Program-made: the position numbers and the translations under genes
Shown: positions 27,468-35,088 of the stretch, piece by piece
Position numbering within the stretch: the first letter of the stretch is position 1
Layout of the letters: each line of letters begins with the position of its first letter
Assembly (NCBI RefSeq): GCF_033406955.1
Contig: NZ_CP137734.1
Coordinates: 1,178,001 to 1,242,000 of the forward strand
Origin: Streptomyces violaceoruber
GTDB taxonomy: Bacteria > Actinomycetota > Actinomycetes > Streptomycetales > Streptomycetaceae
Length of the DNA stretch: 64,000 bases
Direction of reading: 5' to 3'
The notes under the pieces: generated by a model
What the model was told of the DNA's origin: nothing
The model's database searches: none
What the model saw: only the letters and a program-made list of their open reading frames with translations

Positions 27468-28865
27468 TCAGCCGAGTCCGGCCAGCCGGAGCAGGAGTTG
27501 TTTCACGTCGGTGGCCGCGACGCGGTCTCCGACAGCGCGGGGGGTGGAGCAGATGAGGAGCGGACCGTCGTCGTCGCTCGCGGGGAGGCGGCCGTGGCTG
27601 CCTCGAATAGGTGACGCGTCGAGGGGCACGACCGCCATGCGGTAGCGCATGCCGAGTTTCTTCCGGGCCAGCGCGCCGGCCGCCTTGACCTTGACGTAGG
27701 GGTCGAGCGGGTCCATGAACAGTTCGACCGGGTCGTAGCCGGGTTTGCGGTGGATCTCGACGAGCTGCGCGAAGTCGGGCGCGCGGTCGTCGTCGAGCCA
27801 GTAGTAGTACGTGAACCAGGCGTCCGGCTCCGCGACGGCGACCAGCTCGCCGGCGCGGGGATGGTCGAGGTGCTGGGCCTTCTTGCCCTCGTCGTCGAGG
27901 AGTTGCTCGATGCCGGGCAGTCCGTCCAGGGCGGCACGGGTGGCGTCGAGGTCCTCGGGGCGGCGGACGTACACGTGGGCCACCTGGTGGTCGGCGACCG
28001 CGAAGGCGCGGGAGGCCATCGGGTCGAGGTACTCCATGCCGTCCTGGGTGTGCACCTCGAGCAGTCCGGCGCGGCGCAGGGCGCGGTTGATGTCCACGGG
28101 CCGGCTGACGGGGGTGATGCCGTACTCGGACAGCGCGACGACGGTGCGGCCCTCGGCGCGGGCGTCGTCGAGCAGCGGGGCCAGCGCCGCGTCGAGGTCG
28201 GCGGCGGCCTTCAGGGAGCGCGGGTCGTCGGGGCCGAAGCGCTGCAGGTCGTAGTCGAGGTGAGGGAGGTAGCAGAGGGTCAGGTCGGGGTGGCGGGTGG
28301 CCATGATGTGCCGGGTGGCGTCGATGATCCACTGGCTGGAGACCAGGTCCGCGCCGGGCCCCCAGAAGTGGAAGAGCGGGAAGGTGCCCAGTTTGTCGGT
28401 GAGTTCGTCGTGCAGGGCCGGGGGCCTGGTGTAGCAGTCGGGTTCCTTGCGGCCGTCGGCGTAGTAGACGGGACGGGGGGTGACGGTGAAGTCGGTGTCG
28501 GCGCCCATGGCGTACCACCAGCAGATGTTGGCGACGGTGTAGCCGGGGTGGGCGCGGCGGGCGGCGTCCCAGAGTCTGTCGCCGGCCACGAGTCCGTTGT
28601 GCTGGCGCCACAGCAGGACGTCGCCCAGTTCGCGGAAGTACCAGCCGTTGCCGACGATGCCGTGCTCGGAGGGCATGGTGCCGGTCAGGAAGGTGGACTG
28701 GGCGGCGCAGGTGACGGCAGGCAGCACGGTGCCGAGCGGCGCCCGGGAGCCGGACTGGCCGAGCTGCTTGAGGTGCGGCATGTGGTCGAGGAGGCGGGGG
28801 GTGAGGCCGACGACGTCCAGGACGAGGAGGGGGGTCGGTCCGTCGGAGGGGGTGGGTCGGGTCAT
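27468..28865 (-). CDS. eboF: EboF-like alkaline-phosphatase-superfamily phosphodiesterase
   Basis: 465 residues of the nucleotide pyrophosphatase/phosphodiesterase branch. Visible sites: LLVLDVVGL (first metal Asp), nucleophile Thr in LPAVTCAAQSTFLTG, PHLDYDLQRFGPDD (metal ligands; the usual D-x-x-GH-x-x-GP is altered), SEYGI where the family usually has SDHG, and GSHGRLP near the end. Two metal ligands thus look substituted. No signal peptide is seen. The gene is fused by ATGA overlap to the EboE gene. Order and content match EboF of the ebo cluster, where a phosphatase/phosphodiesterase acts on a metabolite headed for export. Substrate unknown. Confidence 0.75.
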   Translation of the reverse strand: MTRPTPSDGPTPLLVLDVVGLTPRLLDHMPHLKQLGQSGSRAPLGTVLPAVTCAAQSTFLTGTMPSEHGIVGNGWYFRELGDVLLWRQHNGLVAGDRLWDAARRAHPGYTVANICWWYAMGADTDFTVTPRPVYYADGRKEPDCYTRPPALHDELTDKLGTFPLFHFWGPGADLVSSQWIIDATRHIMATRHPDLTLCYLPHLDYDLQRFGPDDPRSLKAAADLDAALAPLLDDARAEGRTVVALSEYGITPVSRPVDINRALRRAGLLEVHTQDGMEYLDPMASRAFAVADHQVAHVYVRRPEDLDATRAALDGLPGIEQLLDDEGKKAQHLDHPRAGELVAVAEPDAWFTYYYWLDDDRAPDFAQLVEIHRKPGYDPVELFMDPLDPYVKVKAAGALARKKLGMRYRMAVVPLDASPIRGSHGRLPASDDDGPLLICSTPRAVGDRVAATDVKQLLLRLAGLG

Positions 28866-30037
28866 GGCAGTTCCTTCAGGCCGAGGTCCGTCAACAGGTC
28901 GCGGGCGAGGGTCAGCTCGGCGGCGATGCCGTCGGTGAGCTGGGCGCGGGCGCGGGGCCGCAGCTCGGGCGGGAGGGCCTGCCAGGTGTAGGTCTCGACC
29001 TCCAGGTTGCGGGTGAGGGGGTGCGGGCCGCCGACGAGCCGGGTCAGCGCGGCCTTGAGTACCGGAAGGGTGGAGGTGAGGGGCGCGGCGGGGGCCGCGT
29101 GCAGGGGGACGTGGAAGTGGGCGCGCCAGGGGGCGGTGTCAGGCAGTGGGCCGCCGTCCGCGAGGGCCTCGTCGAGGTCGTCGGTGCCGTGCAGGCCGCC
29201 GGAGGGGGTGGTGGTGCGGGTCTGGTGCAGGAAGCGCGGCTCGGCGAAGGCGGCGAGCGCCTCGCGGACCGCGGGGTCGGCCGGGTGTTCGGCGTGCAGT
29301 GCGGCGGACAGCTGGGACTTGACGACGGGCACGCGGGCGGCCGTGAGCGCGTCCAGGGCGGTGTGCGGATCTTCGAAGGAGGTGGCGAGATGGCAGGTGT
29401 CGACGCAGACGCCGATGCGGTCGTGGGCGATCGCGGTCAGCGGGGCGATGGCGTCGTGGGTGGTCTCGACGACGCAGCCGGGTTCCGGTTCCAGGCCGAC
29501 GCGGATGGAGCGGCCGGTGAGTTCCTGGAGCGCGTCGAGGCGTTCGGCGAGGGTGACGAGGGCGGCGCGCGCCTTGTCGGCACGGGTGTCGTCGTAGGCG
29601 GTGCGCCAGGCCAGCGGCAGGGTGGAGATGGTGCCGTCCGCGACGTCGTCGGGCAGCAGTCCGGCGAGGAGACGGGCCAGGGAGGTGGTGTGTTCGAGGC
29701 GTTCGGGGTCGGCCCAGTCCGGCTTGTAGACGCGGTACTTGACCTCTTCGGCGCCGAAGCCCTCGTAGGGGAAGCCGTTGAGGGTGACGACCTCCAGGCC
29801 GCGCCGGTCGAGTTCGGTGCGCAGGCCGCGCAGGGCGGCGGGGTCGGTGACCAGGGCGTGGGCGGCGTCGCGGGCGAGCCACAGGCCGATGCCGAGGCGG
29901 TCTCGGCCCAGGCGCTTGCGGACCGGCTCGCAGTGGTCGCGGAGCTGGGCGAGGACGCCGTCCAGGGTCTCGGCGGGGTGCACGTTGGTGCAGTAGGCGA
30001 GGTGGACGGTGGAGCCGTCGGGGTGCCGGAAGCGCAT
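28862..30037 (-). CDS. eboE: EboE-like metabolite traffic protein (TIM barrel)
   Basis: 391 residues. The opening MRFRHPDGSTVHLAYCTNVHPAET and GLEPEPGCVVETT, CVDTCHLATSFE motifs are those of EboE, a xylose-isomerase-like barrel. Glu, Asp and His residues in these motifs are likely metal ligands. Overlaps the EboF gene by four bases and starts three bases after the EboB stop, so all are coupled. In cyanobacterial ebo clusters this protein is needed to pass a precursor to the periplasm; the chemical step is unknown. Cytoplasmic, no leader. Confidence 0.8.
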   Translation of the reverse strand: MRFRHPDGSTVHLAYCTNVHPAETLDGVLAQLRDHCEPVRKRLGRDRLGIGLWLARDAAHALVTDPAALRGLRTELDRRGLEVVTLNGFPYEGFGAEEVKYRVYKPDWADPERLEHTTSLARLLAGLLPDDVADGTISTLPLAWRTAYDDTRADKARAALVTLAERLDALQELTGRSIRVGLEPEPGCVVETTHDAIAPLTAIAHDRIGVCVDTCHLATSFEDPHTALDALTAARVPVVKSQLSAALHAEHPADPAVREALAAFAEPRFLHQTRTTTPSGGLHGTDDLDEALADGGPLPDTAPWRAHFHVPLHAAPAAPLTSTLPVLKAALTRLVGGPHPLTRNLEVETYTWQALPPELRPRARAQLTDGIAAELTLARDLLTDLGLKELP

Positions 30038-30040
30038 GGC

Positions 30041-30889
30041 TCACTCCCCGCCGCGCAGGATGGAGTTGCCCTCGTGCGTGGCGTCCCCGGCGGCCACGTC
30101 GAGTTCCAGGCGTCCGCTGAGCCCGTAGAAGGCGACGGGGTTGCGCCACAGCACCCGGTCCACGTCGTCCTCGGTGAAGCCCTCGGCGAGCATCAGGTCG
30201 CCGACCTTGCGGGTCTTGAGCGGGTCGCTCCTGCCCCAGTCGGCGGCGGAGTTCACCAGGACCTGCTCCGGACCGTACTCGCGCAGCAGGGCGACCATCC
30301 GGGCCTCGTCCATCTTGGTGTCCGGATAGACCGAGAAGCCGAGCCAGGCGCCGCTGTCCTTGGCTTCCTTCACGGTGGTCTCGTTGAGGTGGTCGACCAG
30401 GACCCGCTCGGTCGGCAGCGCGGACTCCCGGACCGCGTCCAGGGTGCGGCGCAGGCCGGCGAGCTTGTCGCGGTGCGGGGTGTGCACGAGGGCGGGCAGT
30501 CCGTGGTCGGCGGCGAGCTGGAGCTGGGTGGCCAGGGCGGTGTCCTCGGCGGGCGTCATCGAGTCGTAGCCGATCTCACCGACCGCCACCACCCGGTCCT
30601 TGACGAGATACCGGGGCAGCTCGTCGAGGACGGGCCGGCACCGGGGGTCGTTCGCCTCCTTCGGGTTCAGCGCGATGGTGCAGTGGTGGGCGATGCCGTA
30701 CTGGGCGGCGCGGAAGGGTTCCCAGCCGAGCAGGGCGTCGAAGTAGTCACGGAAGGAGTCGGGCGAGGTGCGGGGCTGGCCCAGCCAAAAGGACGGCTCG
30801 ACGAGGGCGCGGACGCCGGCCGCGTACATGGCCTCGTAGTCGTCGGTGGTCCGGGAGGTCATGTGGATGTGGGGGTCGAAGATGCGCAT
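30041..30889 (-). CDS. eboB: EboB-like TatD-family metal-dependent hydrolase
   Basis: 282 residues. TatD/amidohydrolase-like: MRIFDPHIHMTSR with the HxH metal pair, the Glu in VAVGEIGYDS, PALVHTPHRDK, a conserved His in VLVDHLNE and the C-terminal Asp in NSAADWGRSD. It begins inside the eboA stop (TGATG) after AAGGAG. The family includes DNases, but in ebo clusters it is taken to act on the small-molecule cargo. Fits EboB by order and length. Confidence 0.8.
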   Translation of the reverse strand: MRIFDPHIHMTSRTTDDYEAMYAAGVRALVEPSFWLGQPRTSPDSFRDYFDALLGWEPFRAAQYGIAHHCTIALNPKEANDPRCRPVLDELPRYLVKDRVVAVGEIGYDSMTPAEDTALATQLQLAADHGLPALVHTPHRDKLAGLRRTLDAVRESALPTERVLVDHLNETTVKEAKDSGAWLGFSVYPDTKMDEARMVALLREYGPEQVLVNSAADWGRSDPLKTRKVGDLMLAEGFTEDDVDRVLWRNPVAFYGLSGRLELDVAAGDATHEGNSILRGGE

Positions 30890-31626
30890 CAGGACTCCTT
30901 GCCGTGGGGGTCGGCCGTACCGGGCGCGGGGCGTCCGGACTCGGTCAGGGCCAGGACGCGGTGCAGGTCTTCGGGGACGGTGCGGTCCGCGGCGGTGCGT
31001 TCGGCGGCGTAGTCGGCCAGCATCCGGGCGAGTTCGTCGTCCCCGTGGGCCCGGCGGGCGAGGTCCGCGACGCTGTCGACCGCGACGCCCGTGAACAGGC
31101 ACTTGAGCACGGCGTGCCGCCACTGGTGGGCGTCGAGGTGCCGGGCGGCGTACGGGCCGAGAGCGGCGGCGACGAGCCGGGTGTCGTTGGTGCGCAGGGC
31201 GTCCTCGACGAGCGGGAGGGCGTCCGGTCCCGGCACGAGGTGGGGCAGGGCGTGCAGGACGGCGCGGCGTTCGTCGGCGGTGCCCTGGGAGTACACCCGG
31301 GTCAGGGCGCCGGTGTCGGCACGCGCGGCGTGCAGGACGAGGACGCGGGCGGCGTCGGCGTGGGCGGGCCCGCAGCGGCGGCCTGCCTCGGCGAGGCGCA
31401 GTTCCCACACCGAGATGGGGCCGTGAGTGCCGGGGTGGGCGGCGGCCTCGTCGAGGGCCTGGTCCAGCCAGGCCCGGGCGGCTCCGCCGAGCCGGGTGGT
31501 GAGGGCGGCGCGCAGGTCGGCGGGCGGGACGTGGGCGGGGGTGGTGCCCTGGGCGTCCTGCCCGTCGGGGGTGACGTCCGCGTCCTGGGTGTCGGGGGTG
31601 ACGTGGGCGGTGTGCGGCTGCGTCAT
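30889..31626 (-). CDS. eboA: EboA-domain protein
   Basis: 245 residues, the first 35 a low-complexity Asp/Thr/Gln/Pro-rich tail and the rest all-alpha (ALTTRLGGAARAWLDQALDEAA.., RRAVLHALPHL.., HQWRHAVLKCLFTGV). The conserved HQWRxAVLKCLF core is that of EboA, a domain without known activity that resembles HEAT-like helices. AGGGAG lies eight bases before the ATG. It is 13 bases downstream of a TIM-barrel gene. Confidence 0.75.
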   Translation of the reverse strand: MTQPHTAHVTPDTQDADVTPDGQDAQGTTPAHVPPADLRAALTTRLGGAARAWLDQALDEAAAHPGTHGPISVWELRLAEAGRRCGPAHADAARVLVLHAARADTGALTRVYSQGTADERRAVLHALPHLVPGPDALPLVEDALRTNDTRLVAAALGPYAARHLDAHQWRHAVLKCLFTGVAVDSVADLARRAHGDDELARMLADYAAERTAADRTVPEDLHRVLALTESGRPAPGTADPHGKES

Positions 31627-31639
31627 GGGGTGGCTCCCT

Positions 31640-32581
31640 TCAGTGGGTGGCGGAGGGCTCGCCCGAGCGGTTGGTGCGGGGTGGTGGTGCCGGTGCGGCC
31701 CGGCGCAGGAACGGGAGGGAGCGTTCGGCGTAGTGGGGGCCCGCGTGCGAGTGGCGGGGCAGTTCGACGACGGTCAGGCCCTGGTAGCCGGTGGCGGCGA
31801 GGGCCTCGAGGACGGGCGGGAAGTCGATCTCGCCGTCACCGAAGGGGAGGTGTTCGTGGACGCCGCGGCGCATGTCCTCGATCTGCACGTGGCGGAGCCA
31901 AGGCGCGGCGGCCCGCACGCAGTCGGCGGGAGGGAGCGGTTCGAGGCACTGGCAGTGGCCGATGTCCAGGGTGAGTCCGAGGTGTTCGGGATCGCCGAGG
32001 GCGCCGCGCAGGGTGTGGAAGTCGGCGACGGTGGCGAGCAGGTGCCCCGGTTCGGGTTCCACGGCGAGGGGGACGCCCGCGGTGGCGGCGGCGTCCAGGA
32101 CCGGCGCGAGGGCTTCGGCCAGCCGCTTCCAGGCCGTGTCCTCGTCCGTGCCGCCCGGGGTGACGCCGCTGAAGCAGTGCACGGCGTGGGCCCCGAGTTC
32201 GGCGGCGACGTCGACGGCGCGCAGCAGGAGGCCGGTGCGCCGGGCGCGGTCCTGCGGGTCGGGGTCGAGCAGGGAGGGTCCGTGCTTGCGGCGCGGGTCG
32301 AGTACGTAGCGGGCGCCGGTCTCCACGGTGACGCCCAGACCGAGCGTGTCCAGCCGCCGGGCGAGGCGGCGGGTGCGGGCGGCGAGGTCGTCGGCGAGGG
32401 GGTCGAGGTGCATGTGGTCGAGGGTCAGGCCGACGCCGTCGTAGCCGAGGTCGGCGAGGAGGGCCAGGGCGTCGTCGAGGCGGAGGTCGGCGAGGCCGTT
32501 GGTGCCGTAGCCGAAGCGGAGCGGGTGGGTGGCGGGACCGTCTCCGGCCCCGTTCGGACCCTGTTTCGGGCGCCGGCTCAC
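31640..32581 (-). CDS. Sugar phosphate isomerase/epimerase-like protein of the ebo operon
   Basis: 313 residues from a GTG overlapping the UbiA stop (GTGA), with AAGGTGAG seven bases before it. AP-endonuclease-2-type TIM barrel: LGYDGVGLTLDHMHL, VEPEPGHLLAT (Glu ligand), LTLDIGHCQC (Asp and His ligands), HVQIEDMRRGVHEHLPFGDGEIDF and VVELPRHSH. A second isomerase-like barrel besides EboE is not part of the cyanobacterial ebo set and may act on the cyclitol made by the operon's synthase (inference). Confidence 0.8.
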   Translation of the reverse strand: MSRRPKQGPNGAGDGPATHPLRFGYGTNGLADLRLDDALALLADLGYDGVGLTLDHMHLDPLADDLAARTRRLARRLDTLGLGVTVETGARYVLDPRRKHGPSLLDPDPQDRARRTGLLLRAVDVAAELGAHAVHCFSGVTPGGTDEDTAWKRLAEALAPVLDAAATAGVPLAVEPEPGHLLATVADFHTLRGALGDPEHLGLTLDIGHCQCLEPLPPADCVRAAAPWLRHVQIEDMRRGVHEHLPFGDGEIDFPPVLEALAATGYQGLTVVELPRHSHAGPHYAERSLPFLRRAAPAPPPRTNRSGEPSATH

Positions 32582-33669
32582 GTGATGCTCACCTTCCTCA
32601 TGGCGGACCTCTTCGCGAACCACCGGCCGGCCGGCGCGAGGGCCGCCACCAGGAGGGACGTGGCGCTCGCACCGGAGCGGGCGGCGAGCGCGGCCTGGAG
32701 CGGGATCGTGGCCCGGATGCCGCCGCCCACGGCGCGCCGGGTGAGCGGGGGTGAGGGGTTGAGCGCGGCGTGGAAGTAGGGGCGGGCGGCCGTCGCGGCG
32801 TAGGCGGCGCCCAGGGCGGCCGCGAGGGCGTCGGTGACGGCGGGTGCCGGGGTGGAGCCCGACAGGCCGGGGGCGGCTGCTGCCCGCCGGCCTGCCGGGA
32901 GTCGGGTGCGGCGCCGGGCGACCAGGCCGGTCAGTGCCCCCGTCGTCGCGAGGGCGGCGAGCGGGGCCAGGACGGAACCGCCGGTGGTCTCCCGGCGGGA
33001 GACGGCGGTGACCGCGAGGGTGTGGCTGCCGAGCAGGGCGGCGCAGGGCAGCGCGGCACGGGTGCCGCCGCCGGTGGCGGCCGCGCCCAGGAGCAGGTCC
33101 AGTCCGCGGGCGGCCGCCATGGCCGCGGGACCGGCCGGGGTGTGCTTCAGGGCGAGGTCGTAGGCCCAGACGGTGGCCGCCAGCGGCGCCGCGACCGCGA
33201 GGGCGGGACGTCCCGCACCGGCCGCCAGTGCCAGGCCGGCGCCGGTGAGCGCCCCGGCGGCGGTGAGGGCCGCGGCGGGGCGGATACGGCCGGACGGGAG
33301 GGGGCGGTGCGGGCGTTCCGCGGCGTCCTCCGCCCGGTCGGCCCAGTCGTTGAGGGCCATGCCGGCCTCGTACAGGCACAGGGAGGAGCCGATGGCGAGC
33401 AGGGTGCGGGGCCCGGGGCGTACACCGGCCGCGGCCGCGCCCGCCAGGGCGTCGCCGGGGACGGTGAACAGGGCGGGCAGCCGCAGCAGTTCGGCCCAGG
33501 CGCCGAGGCGGGCGGAGCGCGAGGACGCTTCGGCGGTCGCGAGCGGCGGCCCGGTGGTCCCGGAGGCCGCTCCCGGCACCCCCGCCGCTCCGGCCGGCGG
33601 CCGCGACGAGGCGGCCGGGGCTCCCGACGGCCCGGCCGTGTCCCGCGCCGCGGCGGTGGCGCGGCTCAT
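32578..33669 (-). CDS. eboC: EboC-like UbiA-family prenyltransferase
   Basis: 363 residues, a disordered Ala/Pro/Ser N-terminus of about 50 and then eight or so membrane segments. The aspartate-rich motif NDWADRAEDAAERPHRPLPSG and the second motif YDLALKHTP are UbiA signatures for Mg and prenyl-diphosphate binding. It should attach a prenyl or polyprenyl chain to a small acceptor at the membrane. Coupled by ATGA overlap to the inositol-phosphate synthase gene before it, so a cyclitol-derived acceptor is plausible (inference). As I recall, a similar isomerase-prenyltransferase-inositol-phosphate-synthase trio exists in the S. coelicolor CDA locus. Confidence 0.82.
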   Translation of the reverse strand: MSRATAAARDTAGPSGAPAASSRPPAGAAGVPGAASGTTGPPLATAEASSRSARLGAWAELLRLPALFTVPGDALAGAAAAGVRPGPRTLLAIGSSLCLYEAGMALNDWADRAEDAAERPHRPLPSGRIRPAAALTAAGALTGAGLALAAGAGRPALAVAAPLAATVWAYDLALKHTPAGPAAMAAARGLDLLLGAAATGGGTRAALPCAALLGSHTLAVTAVSRRETTGGSVLAPLAALATTGALTGLVARRRTRLPAGRRAAAAPGLSGSTPAPAVTDALAAALGAAYAATAARPYFHAALNPSPPLTRRAVGGGIRATIPLQAALAARSGASATSLLVAALAPAGRWFAKRSAMRKVSIT

Positions 33670-34919
33670 CGCCCGGCCCCGTCTTCGACACCGCGGCCGC
33701 CGGGCCGGACGGCAACGGCGTCACCGCTCTGCCCGGCGGAACCGTCCGCCCCGCCCTCGCCGCCGTCCCCGTCGACGGGGGCACCGTCCGCGTCCTCGCG
33801 CAGCCGCCCGGCGAAGCGTTTCAGCTCCCCGTACTGCTCGGCCAGGGCCGACGGGCCGTCCCCCACCGGGTCCTTGAAGAAGAAGCCCAGTTCGCCCAGG
33901 GGGCCGGACAGGCCCCGCTGGTGGGCGCGGGCGACCAGGCGGGCCAGGTCCAGGACGAGCGGCGCGGCGAGGGACGAGTCGCAGCCCTGCCAGGTGGTCT
34001 GGAGGAACATGCGGGCGCCGAGGAAGCCGTCGAAGGCGATGTGGTCCCAGGCGGTCTTCCAGTCGCCGAGCACGGGCACGTCGTCGATGTGGACCTCGCC
34101 CTCGACGGGGGCTCCGAGGGTGTCGGCCAGCACGCGTTCCTTGCCGGCGTTCTTCGCCGCGGCGGCCGCCGGGTCGGCGAGGGCGGCTCCGTCGCCCCCG
34201 CCCAGGAGGTTGGTGCCGGACCAGGCACGCACCGCCAGCGCCCGCTGCGCGAACATCGGGCCGAGCACCGAGCGCAGCAGGGTCTGCCCGGTCTTGCCGT
34301 CGCGGCCCGCGTAGGGCAGGCCGCTCGCCTCCGCCGGTGCGGACAGCGCCGGGTGGTGCAGGCCGGTCGACGGGGTGAAGTTGACGTACGGGCAGCCGGC
34401 CCGCAGGGCGGCGGCCGCGTACAGCGAGCTGGCGGGAAGCGCGCCCCCGGCGGGCGCGGGTTCGGTGGAGGCCACGTTCACCACCACCGTCCGGTCCACA
34501 CCCGAGCGGCGCGCGAAGTCGGTGATGTCGGCGGCGAACGCGGCGATCAGCTCCTCCTCGTCGCGGGTGTCGCCGGGCAGGGGGCCGCCAGGGCGGATCT
34601 CGCGGTCGGCCGCGGCCAGTTCCGCGTGCACGGCCGAGGGCAGTCCGTGCGGCAGCACGCCACCGGCGGCCAGGGCCTCGGCCCGCTTGGGCAGGGGGCA
34701 GTCCACGGTGTCGTGACCGCCGAAGACGAGGGCCGGCAGGGCGGGGAGTCCCGCGCCGGCGAAGTCGGGGGTCTCGGTGACCATTCCGGTCGGCGGGTGC
34801 AGTCCCGCGGTCACGGCGGCGCAGCCCGCCACCACCGTGGTGGCGACGGAGCCGCGGGCTCCGATCAGCCAGACACCGGTACGGGAGCCACGGGAGGAAG
34901 CAGAGGGGGACGCGGACAT
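33666..34919 (-). CDS. myo-Inositol-1(3)-phosphate synthase family protein, first gene of the ebo-like operon
   Basis: 417 residues. NAD-binding VWLIGARGSVATT at the start, NFTPSTGLHHPALS, GRDGKTGQTLLRS, WSGTNLLGGGDG, a KNAGKERVL lysine pair, HIAFDGFLG and VLDLARLVARAHQRG: the order of the inositol-3-phosphate synthase family, which turns glucose 6-phosphate into inositol phosphate by NAD-dependent cyclisation. The C-terminal 30 residues are Gly/Asp-rich and disordered. AAGGAGG lies eight bases before the ATG. In the known ebo cluster the cyclase is EboD of the dehydroquinate-synthase family, which is absent here; this enzyme may stand in for it. Confidence 0.85.
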   Translation of the reverse strand: MSASPSASSRGSRTGVWLIGARGSVATTVVAGCAAVTAGLHPPTGMVTETPDFAGAGLPALPALVFGGHDTVDCPLPKRAEALAAGGVLPHGLPSAVHAELAAADREIRPGGPLPGDTRDEEELIAAFAADITDFARRSGVDRTVVVNVASTEPAPAGGALPASSLYAAAALRAGCPYVNFTPSTGLHHPALSAPAEASGLPYAGRDGKTGQTLLRSVLGPMFAQRALAVRAWSGTNLLGGGDGAALADPAAAAAKNAGKERVLADTLGAPVEGEVHIDDVPVLGDWKTAWDHIAFDGFLGARMFLQTTWQGCDSSLAAPLVLDLARLVARAHQRGLSGPLGELGFFFKDPVGDGPSALAEQYGELKRFAGRLREDADGAPVDGDGGEGGADGSAGQSGDAVAVRPGGRGVEDGAGR

Positions 34920-34991
34920 GGGCAGCCTCCTTGTCGAGCGCGTCGGGCACACACGAGCGGTGGTACGGCCGGGGGGTTCCGTTCGAGGTGA

Positions 34992-35025
34992 CGGCGGGCG
35001 GAGGTCCGGCGTCCTCCGCCCGCCG
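34992..35025 (-). terminator. Hairpin terminator after the ThuA-type gene
   Basis: A 13-bp stem (CGGCGGGCGGAGG with complement, 8-base loop) lies 64 bases past the stop of the multidomain gene and before the ebo-like operon start on the same strand. Confidence 0.7.
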
Positions 35026-35088
35026 CCGTTCCGGTCGCCCCTCGGGGGCGCCTCCCGCGGGAGGTCACCCCTCAGGGGCGGGTTCGCC

